Shown here piece after piece: positions 33,073-39,761 of a stretch of 64,000 nucleotides of DNA. Under the pieces are notes generated by a model. That model saw only the letters and a list, made by a program, of their open reading frames with translations. It was not told the origin of the DNA and did not search any database. This DNA is from JACVRW01 sp963808545 (GTDB lineage Bacteria > Actinomycetota > Thermoleophilia > Solirubrobacterales > Thermoleophilaceae), in the NCBI GenBank assembly GCA_963808545.1, contig CAWEGB010000004.1, positions 4,275 to 68,274 on the forward strand, given 5' to 3'. The stretch's first letter is position 1. Each line of letters opens with the position of its first letter. Made by a program: the position numbers and the translations under genes.

Positions 33073-33557
33073 CGCTCAGCCGTCGCGGGCTACTGGCAGC
33101 CGGCGCGTTGCTCGCGCTGCCGGCGGCCGCGAGCGCCCAGGATCGCACCGACGCAGAGATCCTCGAGGAGCTGCTCGTGCTCGAGGGACGCCTGATCGAG
33201 GCCTACGAGGCCGCGCTTCGCCGTGAGGCGATCGAGCCCGGCCTCGGCGAGACGCTGCGCGACCAGGAGCGCGAGCATGTGCGTGGCCTCGAGCAGGCCC
33301 TGGCCGAGGTCGGGCGCGGCTCGCCGAGCGCGACGGTGCCCTCGCCTCGCCTGGCGACCTCGCTGCGCAGCCCTCGCGCCTTCGCGGCCTACGCGCTGGG
33401 GCTCGAGCGCGAGGCCACCATCGCCTACATCGAAGCCGCGTCGTCGGTCCGCCGCGAGGGCCTGCGCCAGCCGCTGGGCGCGATCATGGCCTGTGAGGCG
33501 GCCCACCAGGTGGCGTTGCGAGCGGCTGCCGGCCAATCCCTGGCCGGCGTGGGGTAG
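33069..33557 (+). CDS. Tat-exported ferritin-like protein
   Basis: 162 residues from GTG 33069. SRRGLLAAGALLALPAAASA is a Tat signal with a cleavable ASA end, not a lipobox. The mature domain repeats the previous protein's plan: EILEELLVLEGRLIEAYEAALRR, TLRDQEREHVRGLEQALAEVG, AYALGLEREATIAYIEAASSV and AIMACEAAHQVALR. ExxH-type ligands EREH and EAAH are present. Probably partners or dimerises with the lipoprotein, with one anchored and one soluble subunit. Followed after 9 bp by tatA. Confidence 0.75.
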   Translation: MTLSRRGLLAAGALLALPAAASAQDRTDAEILEELLVLEGRLIEAYEAALRREAIEPGLGETLRDQEREHVRGLEQALAEVGRGSPSATVPSPRLATSLRSPRAFAAYALGLEREATIAYIEAASSVRREGLRQPLGAIMACEAAHQVALRAAAGQSLAGVG

Positions 33558-33560
33558 CCT
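33555..33560 (+). promoter_or_regulatory. -10 box for tatA
   Basis: TAGCCT overlaps the stop of the upstream ferritin-like gene and ends 6 nt before the tatA ATG; a second, leaderless tatA transcript is likely. Confidence 0.4.
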
Positions 33561-33566
33561 GGTGAC

Positions 33567-33764
33567 ATGGGATTCTTCTCGGCACCGGGTCCGCTCGAGC
33601 TGATCGTGATCCTCGTGATTGCCCTGATCGTCCTCGGACCGGCCAAGCTGCCGGAGGCGGCCCGTTCCGTGGGGCGCGGGATGCGTGAGCTCAAGGACTC
33701 GCTGTCGGGCGACAACGACGATGACGACGAGATCGAGACCCGCTCCGAAGAGCGCGCGGTCTAG
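33567..33764 (+). CDS. tatA: Sec-independent protein translocase subunit TatA
   Basis: 65 residues. PGPLELIVILVIALIVLGPAKLPEAARSVGRGMRELK is the TatA hallmark: one short membrane helix, the FG-like LGPAKLP hinge and an amphipathic helix, then an acidic tail (DNDDDDEIETRSEE). Forms the pore component of the twin-arginine pathway. It directly follows two genes for proteins with Tat signals, so the transporter subunit is co-expressed with its cargo. tatB and tatC are not in the window. TAGCCT lies 6 nt before the ATG. Confidence 0.9.
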   Translation: MGFFSAPGPLELIVILVIALIVLGPAKLPEAARSVGRGMRELKDSLSGDNDDDDEIETRSEERAV

Positions 33765-33793
33765 CCACTCTCGTCGCCCGTCCACGTCACCCG

Positions 33794-34174
33794 GTGGCGT
33801 CGAAGCTCTTCCCAATGCTGTCCTGCGGCGACCTCGAGCGCTCGCTGGAGTTCTACGGGTCCTTTCTGGGTGGGGTCGAGACCTACCGCTTCCCCGAGGA
33901 CGGGGACCCCGCGTTCGTCGCTCTGAAGATCGGCGAGTCGTCCGAGATCGGGCTGGGCGGGGTGGCCTCCGAGCCGCTCCATGGGCGCCCGCAGAGACCC
34001 GCGTCGGGGCACAGGGTCGAGCTCTGCGTCTACGCCGGGGACGTCGATGAGGCGTTCGCCGAGGCGCACGCGCGAGGGTTCGAGACGGTGGCCGAGCCGG
34101 CCGACATGCCCTGGGGCGAGCGCACCGCGTGGATCGCCGATCCCGACGGCAACCTCGTCATGCTCACCCGCTAG
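33794..34174 (+). CDS. VOC family (glyoxalase-like) protein
   Basis: 126 residues from GTG 33794. KLFPMLSCGDLERSLEFYGSFLGG, VALKIGESSEIGLGG and RVELCVYAGDVDEAFAEAHARGF, ending TAWIADPDGNLVMLTR, are the two glyoxalase/bleomycin-resistance modules. Ligand set typical of antibiotic-binding VOC proteins is partly absent, so it could be a metal-independent binding protein. Ends 5 bp before the convergent cysM stop. No ribosome-binding site is evident. Confidence 0.8.
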   Translation: MASKLFPMLSCGDLERSLEFYGSFLGGVETYRFPEDGDPAFVALKIGESSEIGLGGVASEPLHGRPQRPASGHRVELCVYAGDVDEAFAEAHARGFETVAEPADMPWGERTAWIADPDGNLVMLTR

Positions 34175-34179
34175 CCGGC

Positions 34180-35157
34180 CTACCAGAAGGAGGCGGTCTC
34201 GAGCACGCCCTCGGCCTCGAGCTGCTCGATCGACTTCGAGTAGACCCCGGAGCTGAGGTACTTCCAGCCGTCGTCGGGCACGACGAAGACGATGTTGCCC
34301 TCGTCGATCTCGTTGGCCACGCGCACGCAGATCGCGGCGATCGCGCCGGCGGAGACGCCCACGAACAGCCCCTCCTCCTCGAGCAGCTTCTTCGTCCACA
34401 CCACCGAGTCGCGGTTGGAGACGAAGATCTTGCGGTCGAGCAGCGACAGGTCGATGATCGGCGGGATGTAGCCGTCCTCCAGGGAACGCAGGCCCTGGAC
34501 GAGCTCGCCCTGCATCGGCTCGGCCGCCACGATCAGCGTGTCCGGATCCTCTTCCTTCAGCCGGCGGGCGTTGCCCATCAGCGTCCCGCCGGTGCCGAGG
34601 CCGGCGACGAAGGCAGTGACCTCGTCGAGCTCCTCGAGGATCTCAACCGCCGTTCCGTTGTAGTGCGCGTCGGGGTTGGCCTGGTTGCCGTACTGGTAGG
34701 GCATGTAGTAGCCGGCGTCGTTCTCGGCCAGCTCGAGCGCCATGGCCACGGCACCGTTCGAGCCCTGCTCGCCGGGCGAGTAGACGATCTCGGCGCCGTA
34801 CATCTTCAGCAGCTGCGTGCGCTCCGCCGTGACGTTGTCGGGCATCACGACCTTCAGCGGGTAACCCTTGCGACGGCAGATCATCGCCAGCGAGATGCCG
34901 GTGTTGCCCGAGGTCGGCTCGAGGATCGTCTGACCGGGACCGATCAGGCCCCCCTCCTCGGCGCTCTCGATCATCGAGCGCGCCACGCGGTCCTTGACCG
35001 AGCCGGTGGGGTTGTAGCTCTCGAGCTTGGCGTAGATGCGGACGCCCGGCTTGGGGCTCAGGCGGCGCAGCTCCACGAGCGGCGTGTTGCCGATCGCCTG
35101 GATGATGTCGCCGTACTTGCCTCCGCACGGCTTGTTGTCGAGCTGCGGCTCCAGCAC
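34180..35157 (-). CDS. cysM: PLP-dependent cysteine synthase, CysM type
   Basis: 325 residues from GTG 35157. AIGNTPLVELRRL, YNPTGSVKDRVA with PLP-binding Lys55, EPTSGNTGISLAMICRRKGY and GLGTGGTLMGNARRLKEE are the fold-type II signatures; GVSAGAIAAI follows. With CysO and MoeZ encoded nearby this is probably the O-phosphoserine sulfhydrylase that uses CysO thiocarboxylate, although O-acetylserine use cannot be excluded from sequence alone. GTG 35157 chosen because TATTCT ends 7 nt upstream; the open frame before it would run through that promoter. Confidence 0.85.
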   Translation of the reverse strand: MLEPQLDNKPCGGKYGDIIQAIGNTPLVELRRLSPKPGVRIYAKLESYNPTGSVKDRVARSMIESAEEGGLIGPGQTILEPTSGNTGISLAMICRRKGYPLKVVMPDNVTAERTQLLKMYGAEIVYSPGEQGSNGAVAMALELAENDAGYYMPYQYGNQANPDAHYNGTAVEILEELDEVTAFVAGLGTGGTLMGNARRLKEEDPDTLIVAAEPMQGELVQGLRSLEDGYIPPIIDLSLLDRKIFVSNRDSVVWTKKLLEEEGLFVGVSAGAIAAICVRVANEIDEGNIVFVVPDDGWKYLSSGVYSKSIEQLEAEGVLETASFW

Positions 35158-35170
35158 TTCAAAAAGAATA
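35158..35170 (-). promoter_or_regulatory. leaderless promoter of cysM with shared TTTTGAAG motif
   Basis: On the minus strand TATTCT is followed by TTTTGAA and the GTG start. The moeZ promoter at 37951-37968 has TATACT followed by TTTTGAAGTA, so 14 of 15 aligned bases around the box agree. Suggests a common promoter class for the two sulfur-transfer genes. Confidence 0.5.
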
Positions 35171-35203
35171 GTACCCCGCACGGTGCTTCGAGCGCCTGTT
35201 GAG

Positions 35204-35467
35204 ACGTAGCCTGCCAGGCACCCCCGAGCGGACTGGGAGCGCTATCGCGACGAGTCGGCCGGCACCGGCGACTTCATCGAGCTGGCCTCGAAGGTCGCCC
35301 GGCGCGACCTGACCGACTTCCTCGAGGCCTGGCTGTACGGGAAGGCCACGCCGCCGATGCCCAACCACCCGCACTGGACCGTGCTGCCGGTGGAGGCTCC
35401 CGCCCCCGCCGCGGCCGCGCTCTCGATCGCGGGCGACAGCGTGCGCGGAGCCGCCCGGCGCCGCTGA
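35204..35467 (+). pseudogene. M1-family aminopeptidase C-terminal remnant
   Basis: A plus-strand frame without a start reads HPRADWERYRDESAGTGDFIELASKV, then RRDLTDFLEAWLYGKATPPMPNHPHWTV and a stop at 35465. This is the C-terminal end of an M1 (aminopeptidase N-like) protein, where D-L-x-x-F-x-x-W-L-Y-G-x-x-x-P-P-M-P is conserved. Everything upstream, including the HExxH metallopeptidase domain, is missing because the cysM promoter occupies that place. A deletion relic about 85 codons long, or the point where two sequences were joined. Confidence 0.65.
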
Positions 35468-35474
35468 GGGCGGG

Positions 35475-36089
35475 TCACATCCCGAGCAACAGCTCCGAGC
35501 GCTCCACGCGCCCGAACTTCATGCCGATGTTGCGGAGCGTCGCGGCGTGGAGCTCGGGGTCGAACGACGAGACCCCGTCGCTGACCATCACCATCTCGAA
35601 GCCGCGGTGAAAGCCCTCGCGCACCGTCTCCTCCACGCAGATCTGGGTGACCGTGCCGACGGTCACGAGCTGCGACACGTGGCGGGCGCGCAGCACGTCC
35701 TCGAGCATCGTGTTGTGGAAGGAGCCGTAGCCGTACTTGTCCACAACGGGCTCGCCGTTGACCGGCGCCAGCTCCGGGATCACGTCGTGGCCGAACAGCT
35801 CGGTGCCGTCCTCGTAGGCGCGCATCACGTCCGGCCAGCAGGAGCGCAGCTGCGGGCCGCATTCGGGCGACCAGCTCCATAGCAGGGTGCGCTCGGGGCC
35901 CGCCGTGAAGCGCGTGAAGACCACCGGCCGGCCGATCCGCCGGAACGTCTCCAGCAGCGAGGCGATGACCGGAATGGTGCTACGGGCGTCCGGCACCTCC
36001 TGCGGAGCGCCCTCGCGGACGAAGTCGTTCTGCATGTCGACCACCAGGAGGGCTTGGCGAGCGGTGTCCAGCGGGAAGGGCTGGCTCAT
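35475..36089 (-). CDS. isochorismatase family cysteine hydrolase
   Basis: 204 residues. ALLVVDMQNDFVREGAP supplies the catalytic Asp, VDKYGYGSFHNT the Lys and VGTVTQICVEETVREGF the nucleophile Cys of the isochorismatase/nicotinamidase superfamily triad. Length normal. Specific substrate is unknown: nicotinamide, N-carbamoyl compounds, ureidoacrylate and others are possible. Overlaps the cupin stop by 4 bp (ATGA). Last gene of the moeZ-cysO-cupin operon, so an operon-linked small amide or thio-amide substrate is conceivable. Confidence 0.85.
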   Translation of the reverse strand: MSQPFPLDTARQALLVVDMQNDFVREGAPQEVPDARSTIPVIASLLETFRRIGRPVVFTRFTAGPERTLLWSWSPECGPQLRSCWPDVMRAYEDGTELFGHDVIPELAPVNGEPVVDKYGYGSFHNTMLEDVLRARHVSQLVTVGTVTQICVEETVREGFHRGFEMVMVSDGVSSFDPELHAATLRNIGMKFGRVERSELLLGM

Positions 36090-36448
36090 TCAGTGATGAC
36101 CGTGTCCTCGTGGGAGTAGGGCGGCGCGCAGCAGCACAGCAGCCGCAGCGGCTCGGTGCCGGTGTTCCAGAGCTTGTGGCGCAAGCCGGGATCGATCACC
36201 ACAGCGTCCCCGGGCGCTACGTCGCGCTCCTCCTCGCCCACCCGCAGCCGGCCGGAGCCGTGGGTGAAGAAGTAGATCTCCTCCGTTAGGCGGTGATAGT
36301 GCTCCTCGGTCGCCGCCCCGGGAGCGACGGTGGCCTCGGCGAGGCTCTGGTTGGCGGCGTTGCCGGTGGGCACGCCGGCGAGCTCGCGTATCTCCGAGCC
36401 GTCGAGCGTGGTGAACGGCTCGATCTCGCTGAGGTTGAGCCTTCTCAC
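36086..36448 (-). CDS. cupin domain protein
   Basis: 120 residues from GTG 36448. TEEHYHRLTEEIYFFTHGSGRLRVGEEERDVAPGD is cupin motif 1 with H-x-H-x4-E ligands and the downstream G; AVVIDPGLRHKLWNTGTEPLRLLC is motif 2 with the third His. One metal-binding beta-barrel, possibly a mannose-6-phosphate-isomerase-type or dioxygenase fold. Start overlaps the cysO stop by 4 bp. Role within the sulfur operon unknown; several cysteines (LLCCCAPPY) near the C-terminus are unusual for the family. Confidence 0.82.
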   Translation of the reverse strand: MRRLNLSEIEPFTTLDGSEIRELAGVPTGNAANQSLAEATVAPGAATEEHYHRLTEEIYFFTHGSGRLRVGEEERDVAPGDAVVIDPGLRHKLWNTGTEPLRLLCCCAPPYSHEDTVITE

Positions 36449-36720
36449 GCACCGCCGGCCATGGCCGGCAGGATGACGATCGTGTCGCTGTCGGACACGC
36501 CGGTGTCCAGGCCGTCGAGCACTCGCACGTCCTCGTCGTTGAGGTAGACGTTGACGTAGCGGTTGAGGTCGCCCTCCTCGGAGAAGAGCTGGGACTCCGT
36601 GGCCGGATGCTCGGAGGCGAGGGCGCGCAGCACGTCACCCACGCTGGAGCCCTGGGCCTCGACCTCCTTGGCGCCCCCCACGGACCCGCGCAGCACGGGC
36701 GGAATCTTGATCTTGCTCAC
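36445..36720 (-). CDS. cysO: CysO/MoaD-like sulfur carrier protein
   Basis: 91 residues of ubiquitin-like beta-grasp fold: KIKIPPVLRGSVGGAKEVEAQGSSVGDVLRALASEHP, LNRYVNVYLNDEDVRVLDGLDTGVSDSDTIVILPAMAGG. The ILPAMAGG end matches the CysO diglycine that is adenylated and thiocarboxylated by MoeZ, but one extra Ala follows the GG. That residue would block adenylation unless it is removed. Sits 13 bp after moeZ and overlaps the cupin. The sulfur donor for the CysM reaction. Confidence 0.85.
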   Translation of the reverse strand: MSKIKIPPVLRGSVGGAKEVEAQGSSVGDVLRALASEHPATESQLFSEEGDLNRYVNVYLNDEDVRVLDGLDTGVSDSDTIVILPAMAGGA

Positions 36721-36733
36721 AGGCCGCGGGAGC

Positions 36734-37918
36734 CTATCCGGCGCCGGCGCAGAACGCCTCGTAGTCCGGAAAGACGCCCATCTCCTCGTCGGAGATCTCG
36801 CCCGGCTCGCGTGAGCAGATCGGGCAGTCGGGGTCGCGGCGGACCTTGAGCTCGGTGAAGGTGGTGCCGAGCGCGTCGTAGAGGAGCAGACGACCGGCCA
36901 GCGGCTCGCCCGCGCCGGTGATCAGCTTGATGACCTCCACCGACTGCAGCAGTCCCATCACGCCCGGGAGCACGCCGAGCACGCCGGCAGCGCCGCAGGA
37001 GGGCGCCAGCTCGGCCGGCGGCGGGGTCGGATAGAGGCAGCGGTAGCAGGGTCCCTCGTAGGGGTGGAACACCGAGAGCTGACCCTCGAACCCGAGGATC
37101 GAGGCCGACACCACCGGGATCTGCTTGCGCACGCTCGCGTCGTTCAGCAGGTAGCGGGTGGGGAAGTTGTCGAGCCCGTCGACCACGACGTCGTAGCCGT
37201 CGATGATCTCCATGATGTTCTCGGCCCCCAGCCGCACCGGGTACTTGTCGACCTTCACGTCCGGGTTGATGTCGTGGATCGAGATCTCGGCCGAGTCGAC
37301 CTTGGGAACGCCGATGCGGTCGTTCGAGTGGGCCACCTGGCGCTGGAGGTTCGAGAGATCCACCACGTCGTTGTCGACGATGCCGATCGTGCCCACACCG
37401 GCCGCGGCGAGGTAGAGCGCGGCGGGCGATCCGAGGCCGCCGGCGCCGAGCAACAGGACCTTGGCGTCGAGCAGCTTGAGCTGGCCCTCGAGCCCGATCT
37501 CCGGCACCAGCATGTGGCGCGAGTAGCGCTCGCGCTGCTCCGCGCTGAGCGCGCGCGGGACCTCGACCTCGTAGCCACGGTCCTTCCACAGCGTGATGCC
37601 GCCGCGCATGGAGGCCACGTCCTCGTAGCCGAGCAGGTCGGTGAGCGTCTGCGCGGCGAAGGCGGAGCGGTTGCCCGAGGCGCAGTAGAGGATCACCCGC
37701 TGGTCGCGGTCGCCGACGGCGCCCTCGATGCGCGACTCGAGATGAGCGCGCGGTACGTGCACGGCACCGGGGAGGTGCGACTGCTCGAACTCGTGCTGCT
37801 CGCGGACGTCGACGATCACGGCGCCGTTGCCGTTCTGAGTCAGCTCGTGGACCTCCTTGGGATCCACCTCATCGATCTGCTCCTTGACCTTGCGGAGCAG
37901 CTCAGCGCCACTGGCCAT
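36734..37918 (-). CDS. moeZ: rhodanese-E1 fusion, MoeZ/MoeB-like sulfurylase activating CysO
   Basis: 394 residues. Residues 1-110 are a rhodanese domain (VIVDVREQHEFEQSHLPGAVHVPR, active loop YCASGNRS). Residues 125-394 are a ThiF/MoeB E1 domain: SRHMLVPEIG, LLLGAGGLGSPAALYLAAAGVG, IVDNDVVDLSNLQRQVAHS, VDGLDNFPTRYLLN, two zinc CxxC pairs (CYRC and CPIC) and SCGAAGVLGVLPGVMG. In M. tuberculosis MoeZ the order is E1 then rhodanese; here it is reversed. Adenylates the carrier C-terminus and transfers sulfur. First gene of the operon; ATG 37918 has AGAGG upstream. Confidence 0.88.
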   Translation of the reverse strand: MASGAELLRKVKEQIDEVDPKEVHELTQNGNGAVIVDVREQHEFEQSHLPGAVHVPRAHLESRIEGAVGDRDQRVILYCASGNRSAFAAQTLTDLLGYEDVASMRGGITLWKDRGYEVEVPRALSAEQRERYSRHMLVPEIGLEGQLKLLDAKVLLLGAGGLGSPAALYLAAAGVGTIGIVDNDVVDLSNLQRQVAHSNDRIGVPKVDSAEISIHDINPDVKVDKYPVRLGAENIMEIIDGYDVVVDGLDNFPTRYLLNDASVRKQIPVVSASILGFEGQLSVFHPYEGPCYRCLYPTPPPAELAPSCGAAGVLGVLPGVMGLLQSVEVIKLITGAGEPLAGRLLLYDALGTTFTELKVRRDPDCPICSREPGEISDEEMGVFPDYEAFCAGAG

Positions 37919-37950
37919 GTCTAAACCTCTGAATCCTGGTCGGCTTCCGT

Positions 37951-37968
37951 TACTTCAAAAAGTATAGC
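37951..37968 (-). promoter_or_regulatory. promoter of moeZ operon with shared TTTTGAAG motif
   Basis: On the minus strand GCTATACT is followed by TTTTTGAAGTA; -10 TATACT spans 37968-37963. Transcription should start near 37955, leaving about a 37-nt leader before ATG 37918. See the cysM promoter for the shared core. Confidence 0.5.
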
Positions 37969-38016
37969 GGCGGATCGGGCGCGCGTGGCCGGTGTGCCCG
38001 CCGCCCCCGGAACGGT

Positions 38017-38044
38017 ACCGGGGCGCCCTTTCGAGCGCCCCGGT
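38017..38044. repeat. perfect 10-bp hairpin upstream of the histidine kinase
   Basis: Arms ACCGGGGCGC (38017-38026) and GCGCCCCGGT (38035-38044) with an 8-nt loop. Lies in the divergent intergenic space between moeZ and the kinase. Without a T-run it is more likely a leader structure or a protein-binding palindrome than a terminator. Confidence 0.5.
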
Positions 38045-38061
38045 GGAAGACCCTGACCCAG

Positions 38062-39129
38062 ATGTGCGCGGAGGAAGCCGCACGAACATTCTCGTCTCTC
38101 GGGGGCCCTGCCGATATGGGGTCAAGACCCCATTTGACCCGACGCGACGACTCACTCATCAGCCAGATCGTGGCCGCCAACGTGCTGCTGGTGGTGCTGA
38201 CTCTGCTGGCCGCCACCCTGGCCGCGGGCCTCGACCTGACGGTGGAGGCCCAGCGGCGCTCGTTCGTGATCCTCGCCTTCGCGATCGTGCTCACGTTGTG
38301 CGTGAACCTCTGGATGCTGCAGCGCCGCTTCCGGCCACTCGAACGCCTCATCGACCGGGTCGAGCGGGCCGACCCCGCCGAGGGCTTCGTCGATTCCCTG
38401 GGCGAACCGGAGCCGGTCACCGAGATCGACCGCCTGTCCTGCTCGTTTCGCCGGCTGCTCGACCGCGTGGAGGACGAGCGCCGCCGCTCGGGCACGCTCG
38501 TGCTGCGCGCACAGGAGGAGGAGCGCCGCCGCCTCGCCCGCGATCTGCACGACGAGGTCAACCAGGCGCTCACCGCGATCCTCCTCCGTCTCGAGGCGCT
38601 GAGCCAGGACACGCCGAGCGAGCGCTCGGGCGAGGTGGCCGAGCTCAAGCGGCTCGTCAACCAGGCCATGGACGAGCTGCTCAACCTGGCCCGCCAGCTG
38701 CGGCCGACGGCGCTCGACGACCACGGCCTGACCACTGCCCTCGAGAGCCAGCTCAAGCGCTTCGCCACCCACACCGGAGCCGAGGTGCGGCTGCACCGCA
38801 GCGGCGATCCGGACGCGCTGGCCGAGGACGTCCAGACCGCGGTCTACCGCGTTACCCAGGAGGCGCTGACCAACGTTGCCCGGCATGCCGGCGCAACTGT
38901 CGTGGAGGTCGACCTGGAGGCCGAAGACGGACGCGTGAACCTGCGCGTGCGCGATGACGGCAAAGGCTTCGATCCCGGCGCGATCAGCCGGGCGGGAGCC
39001 AACGGCCCGGGCGGCCACCTGGGCCTGACGGGGATGGCCGAGCGGGCCCGGCTGGCCGGAGGAGAGCTCGACGTGCGCTCCGCGCCGGGCAGTGGCACGA
39101 CCGTGACCCTCCGGATCGGCACCCCGTGA
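38062..39129 (+). CDS. NarL-type sensor histidine kinase
   Basis: 355 residues if ATG 38062 is used; ATG 38116 (337 residues) is inside the REP-like palindrome and is also possible. Two membrane helices (IVAANVLLVVLTLLAATLAAG and FVILAFAIVLTLCVNLWML), a HAMP-like linker, the HisKA_3 dimerisation motif EERRRLARDLHDEVNQALTAI with the phospho-accepting His, and a HATPase_c domain (TQEALTNVARHAGATVVEV, VRDDGKGFDP, GLTGMAERARLAGGEL). Pairs with the response regulator that overlaps its stop by 4 bp. Ligand unknown; the short periplasmic loop suggests membrane or internal sensing. Confidence 0.88.
   Translation: MCAEEAARTFSSLGGPADMGSRPHLTRRDDSLISQIVAANVLLVVLTLLAATLAAGLDLTVEAQRRSFVILAFAIVLTLCVNLWMLQRRFRPLERLIDRVERADPAEGFVDSLGEPEPVTEIDRLSCSFRRLLDRVEDERRRSGTLVLRAQEEERRRLARDLHDEVNQALTAILLRLEALSQDTPSERSGEVAELKRLVNQAMDELLNLARQLRPTALDDHGLTTALESQLKRFATHTGAEVRLHRSGDPDALAEDVQTAVYRVTQEALTNVARHAGATVVEVDLEAEDGRVNLRVRDDGKGFDPGAISRAGANGPGGHLGLTGMAERARLAGGELDVRSAPGSGTTVTLRIGTP
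38116..38139 (+). repeat. REP-like palindrome at the kinase start
   Basis: ATGGGGTC / GACCCCAT arms flank AA (38116-38133) and run on into TTGACC. The sequence type TGGGGTC..GACCCCATTTGACC resembles short palindromes associated with REP-associated tyrosine transposases (Y1_Tnp). No transposase is in the window. It contains the ATG I consider for the kinase. Confidence 0.4.
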
Positions 39130-39761
39130 TCCGGGTCCTGATCGCCGACGATCACGGGATCGTTCGCTCCGGGCTTCGCATGCTGATCGAGCGTCAGCCG
39201 GACATGAGCGTGGTGGCCGAGGCGGTGGACGGCGTCGATGCCCTGGAGGGCGCCCAGGCGCATCGCCCGGACGTGGCGGTGCTCGACGTGTCCATGCCGC
39301 GCATGACCGGGCTGCAGGCGGCGCGCGAGATCCGGTCCCACCTGCCGGACACGCGCGCCCTGTTGCTCACGATGCACGACGACGACCGCTACTTCCTCGA
39401 GGGGCTCGAGGCGGGAGCCGCCGGCCACGTCCTGAAGCGGGCCGCCGACACCGACCTGATCGCCGCCCTGCGCAAGGTGGCCGCCGGCCAGATGTTCGTG
39501 TCCGGCGACGACCAGAGGAGGCTCGTGGCGGACTGGCTCGAGAGCGGGCGGGCCGAGCCCGACGATCCGCTCAGTCCACGCGAGCTCGAGGTGGTCAAGC
39601 TCATCGCGGAGGCCTTCACCAACCGCCAGATCGCGGAAACGCTGCGGTTATCGGAGAAGACCGTGGAGTCCCACCGCGCCAATGTCCTCCGCAAGCTCGG
39701 GATGCGAGATCGCGTGGAGATCGTGCGCTACGCGATCCGCCGCGGCCTGATCGAGCCCTGA
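39126..39761 (+). CDS. NarL/FixJ-type response regulator
   Basis: 211 residues from GTG 39126. Receiver domain IRVLIADDHGIVRSGLRML with phosphoacceptor Asp54 in VLDVSMPRMTG and the C-terminal GAAGHVLKRAAD lysine, then a LuxR HTH: LSPRELEVVKLIAEAFTNRQIAETLRLSEKTVESHRANVLRKLGM. Partner of the kinase upstream. Its last 34 bp overlap antisense with the DUF559-type gene. Target genes cannot be read from the window. Confidence 0.93.
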   Translation: MIRVLIADDHGIVRSGLRMLIERQPDMSVVAEAVDGVDALEGAQAHRPDVAVLDVSMPRMTGLQAAREIRSHLPDTRALLLTMHDDDRYFLEGLEAGAAGHVLKRAADTDLIAALRKVAAGQMFVSGDDQRRLVADWLESGRAEPDDPLSPRELEVVKLIAEAFTNRQIAETLRLSEKTVESHRANVLRKLGMRDRVEIVRYAIRRGLIEP

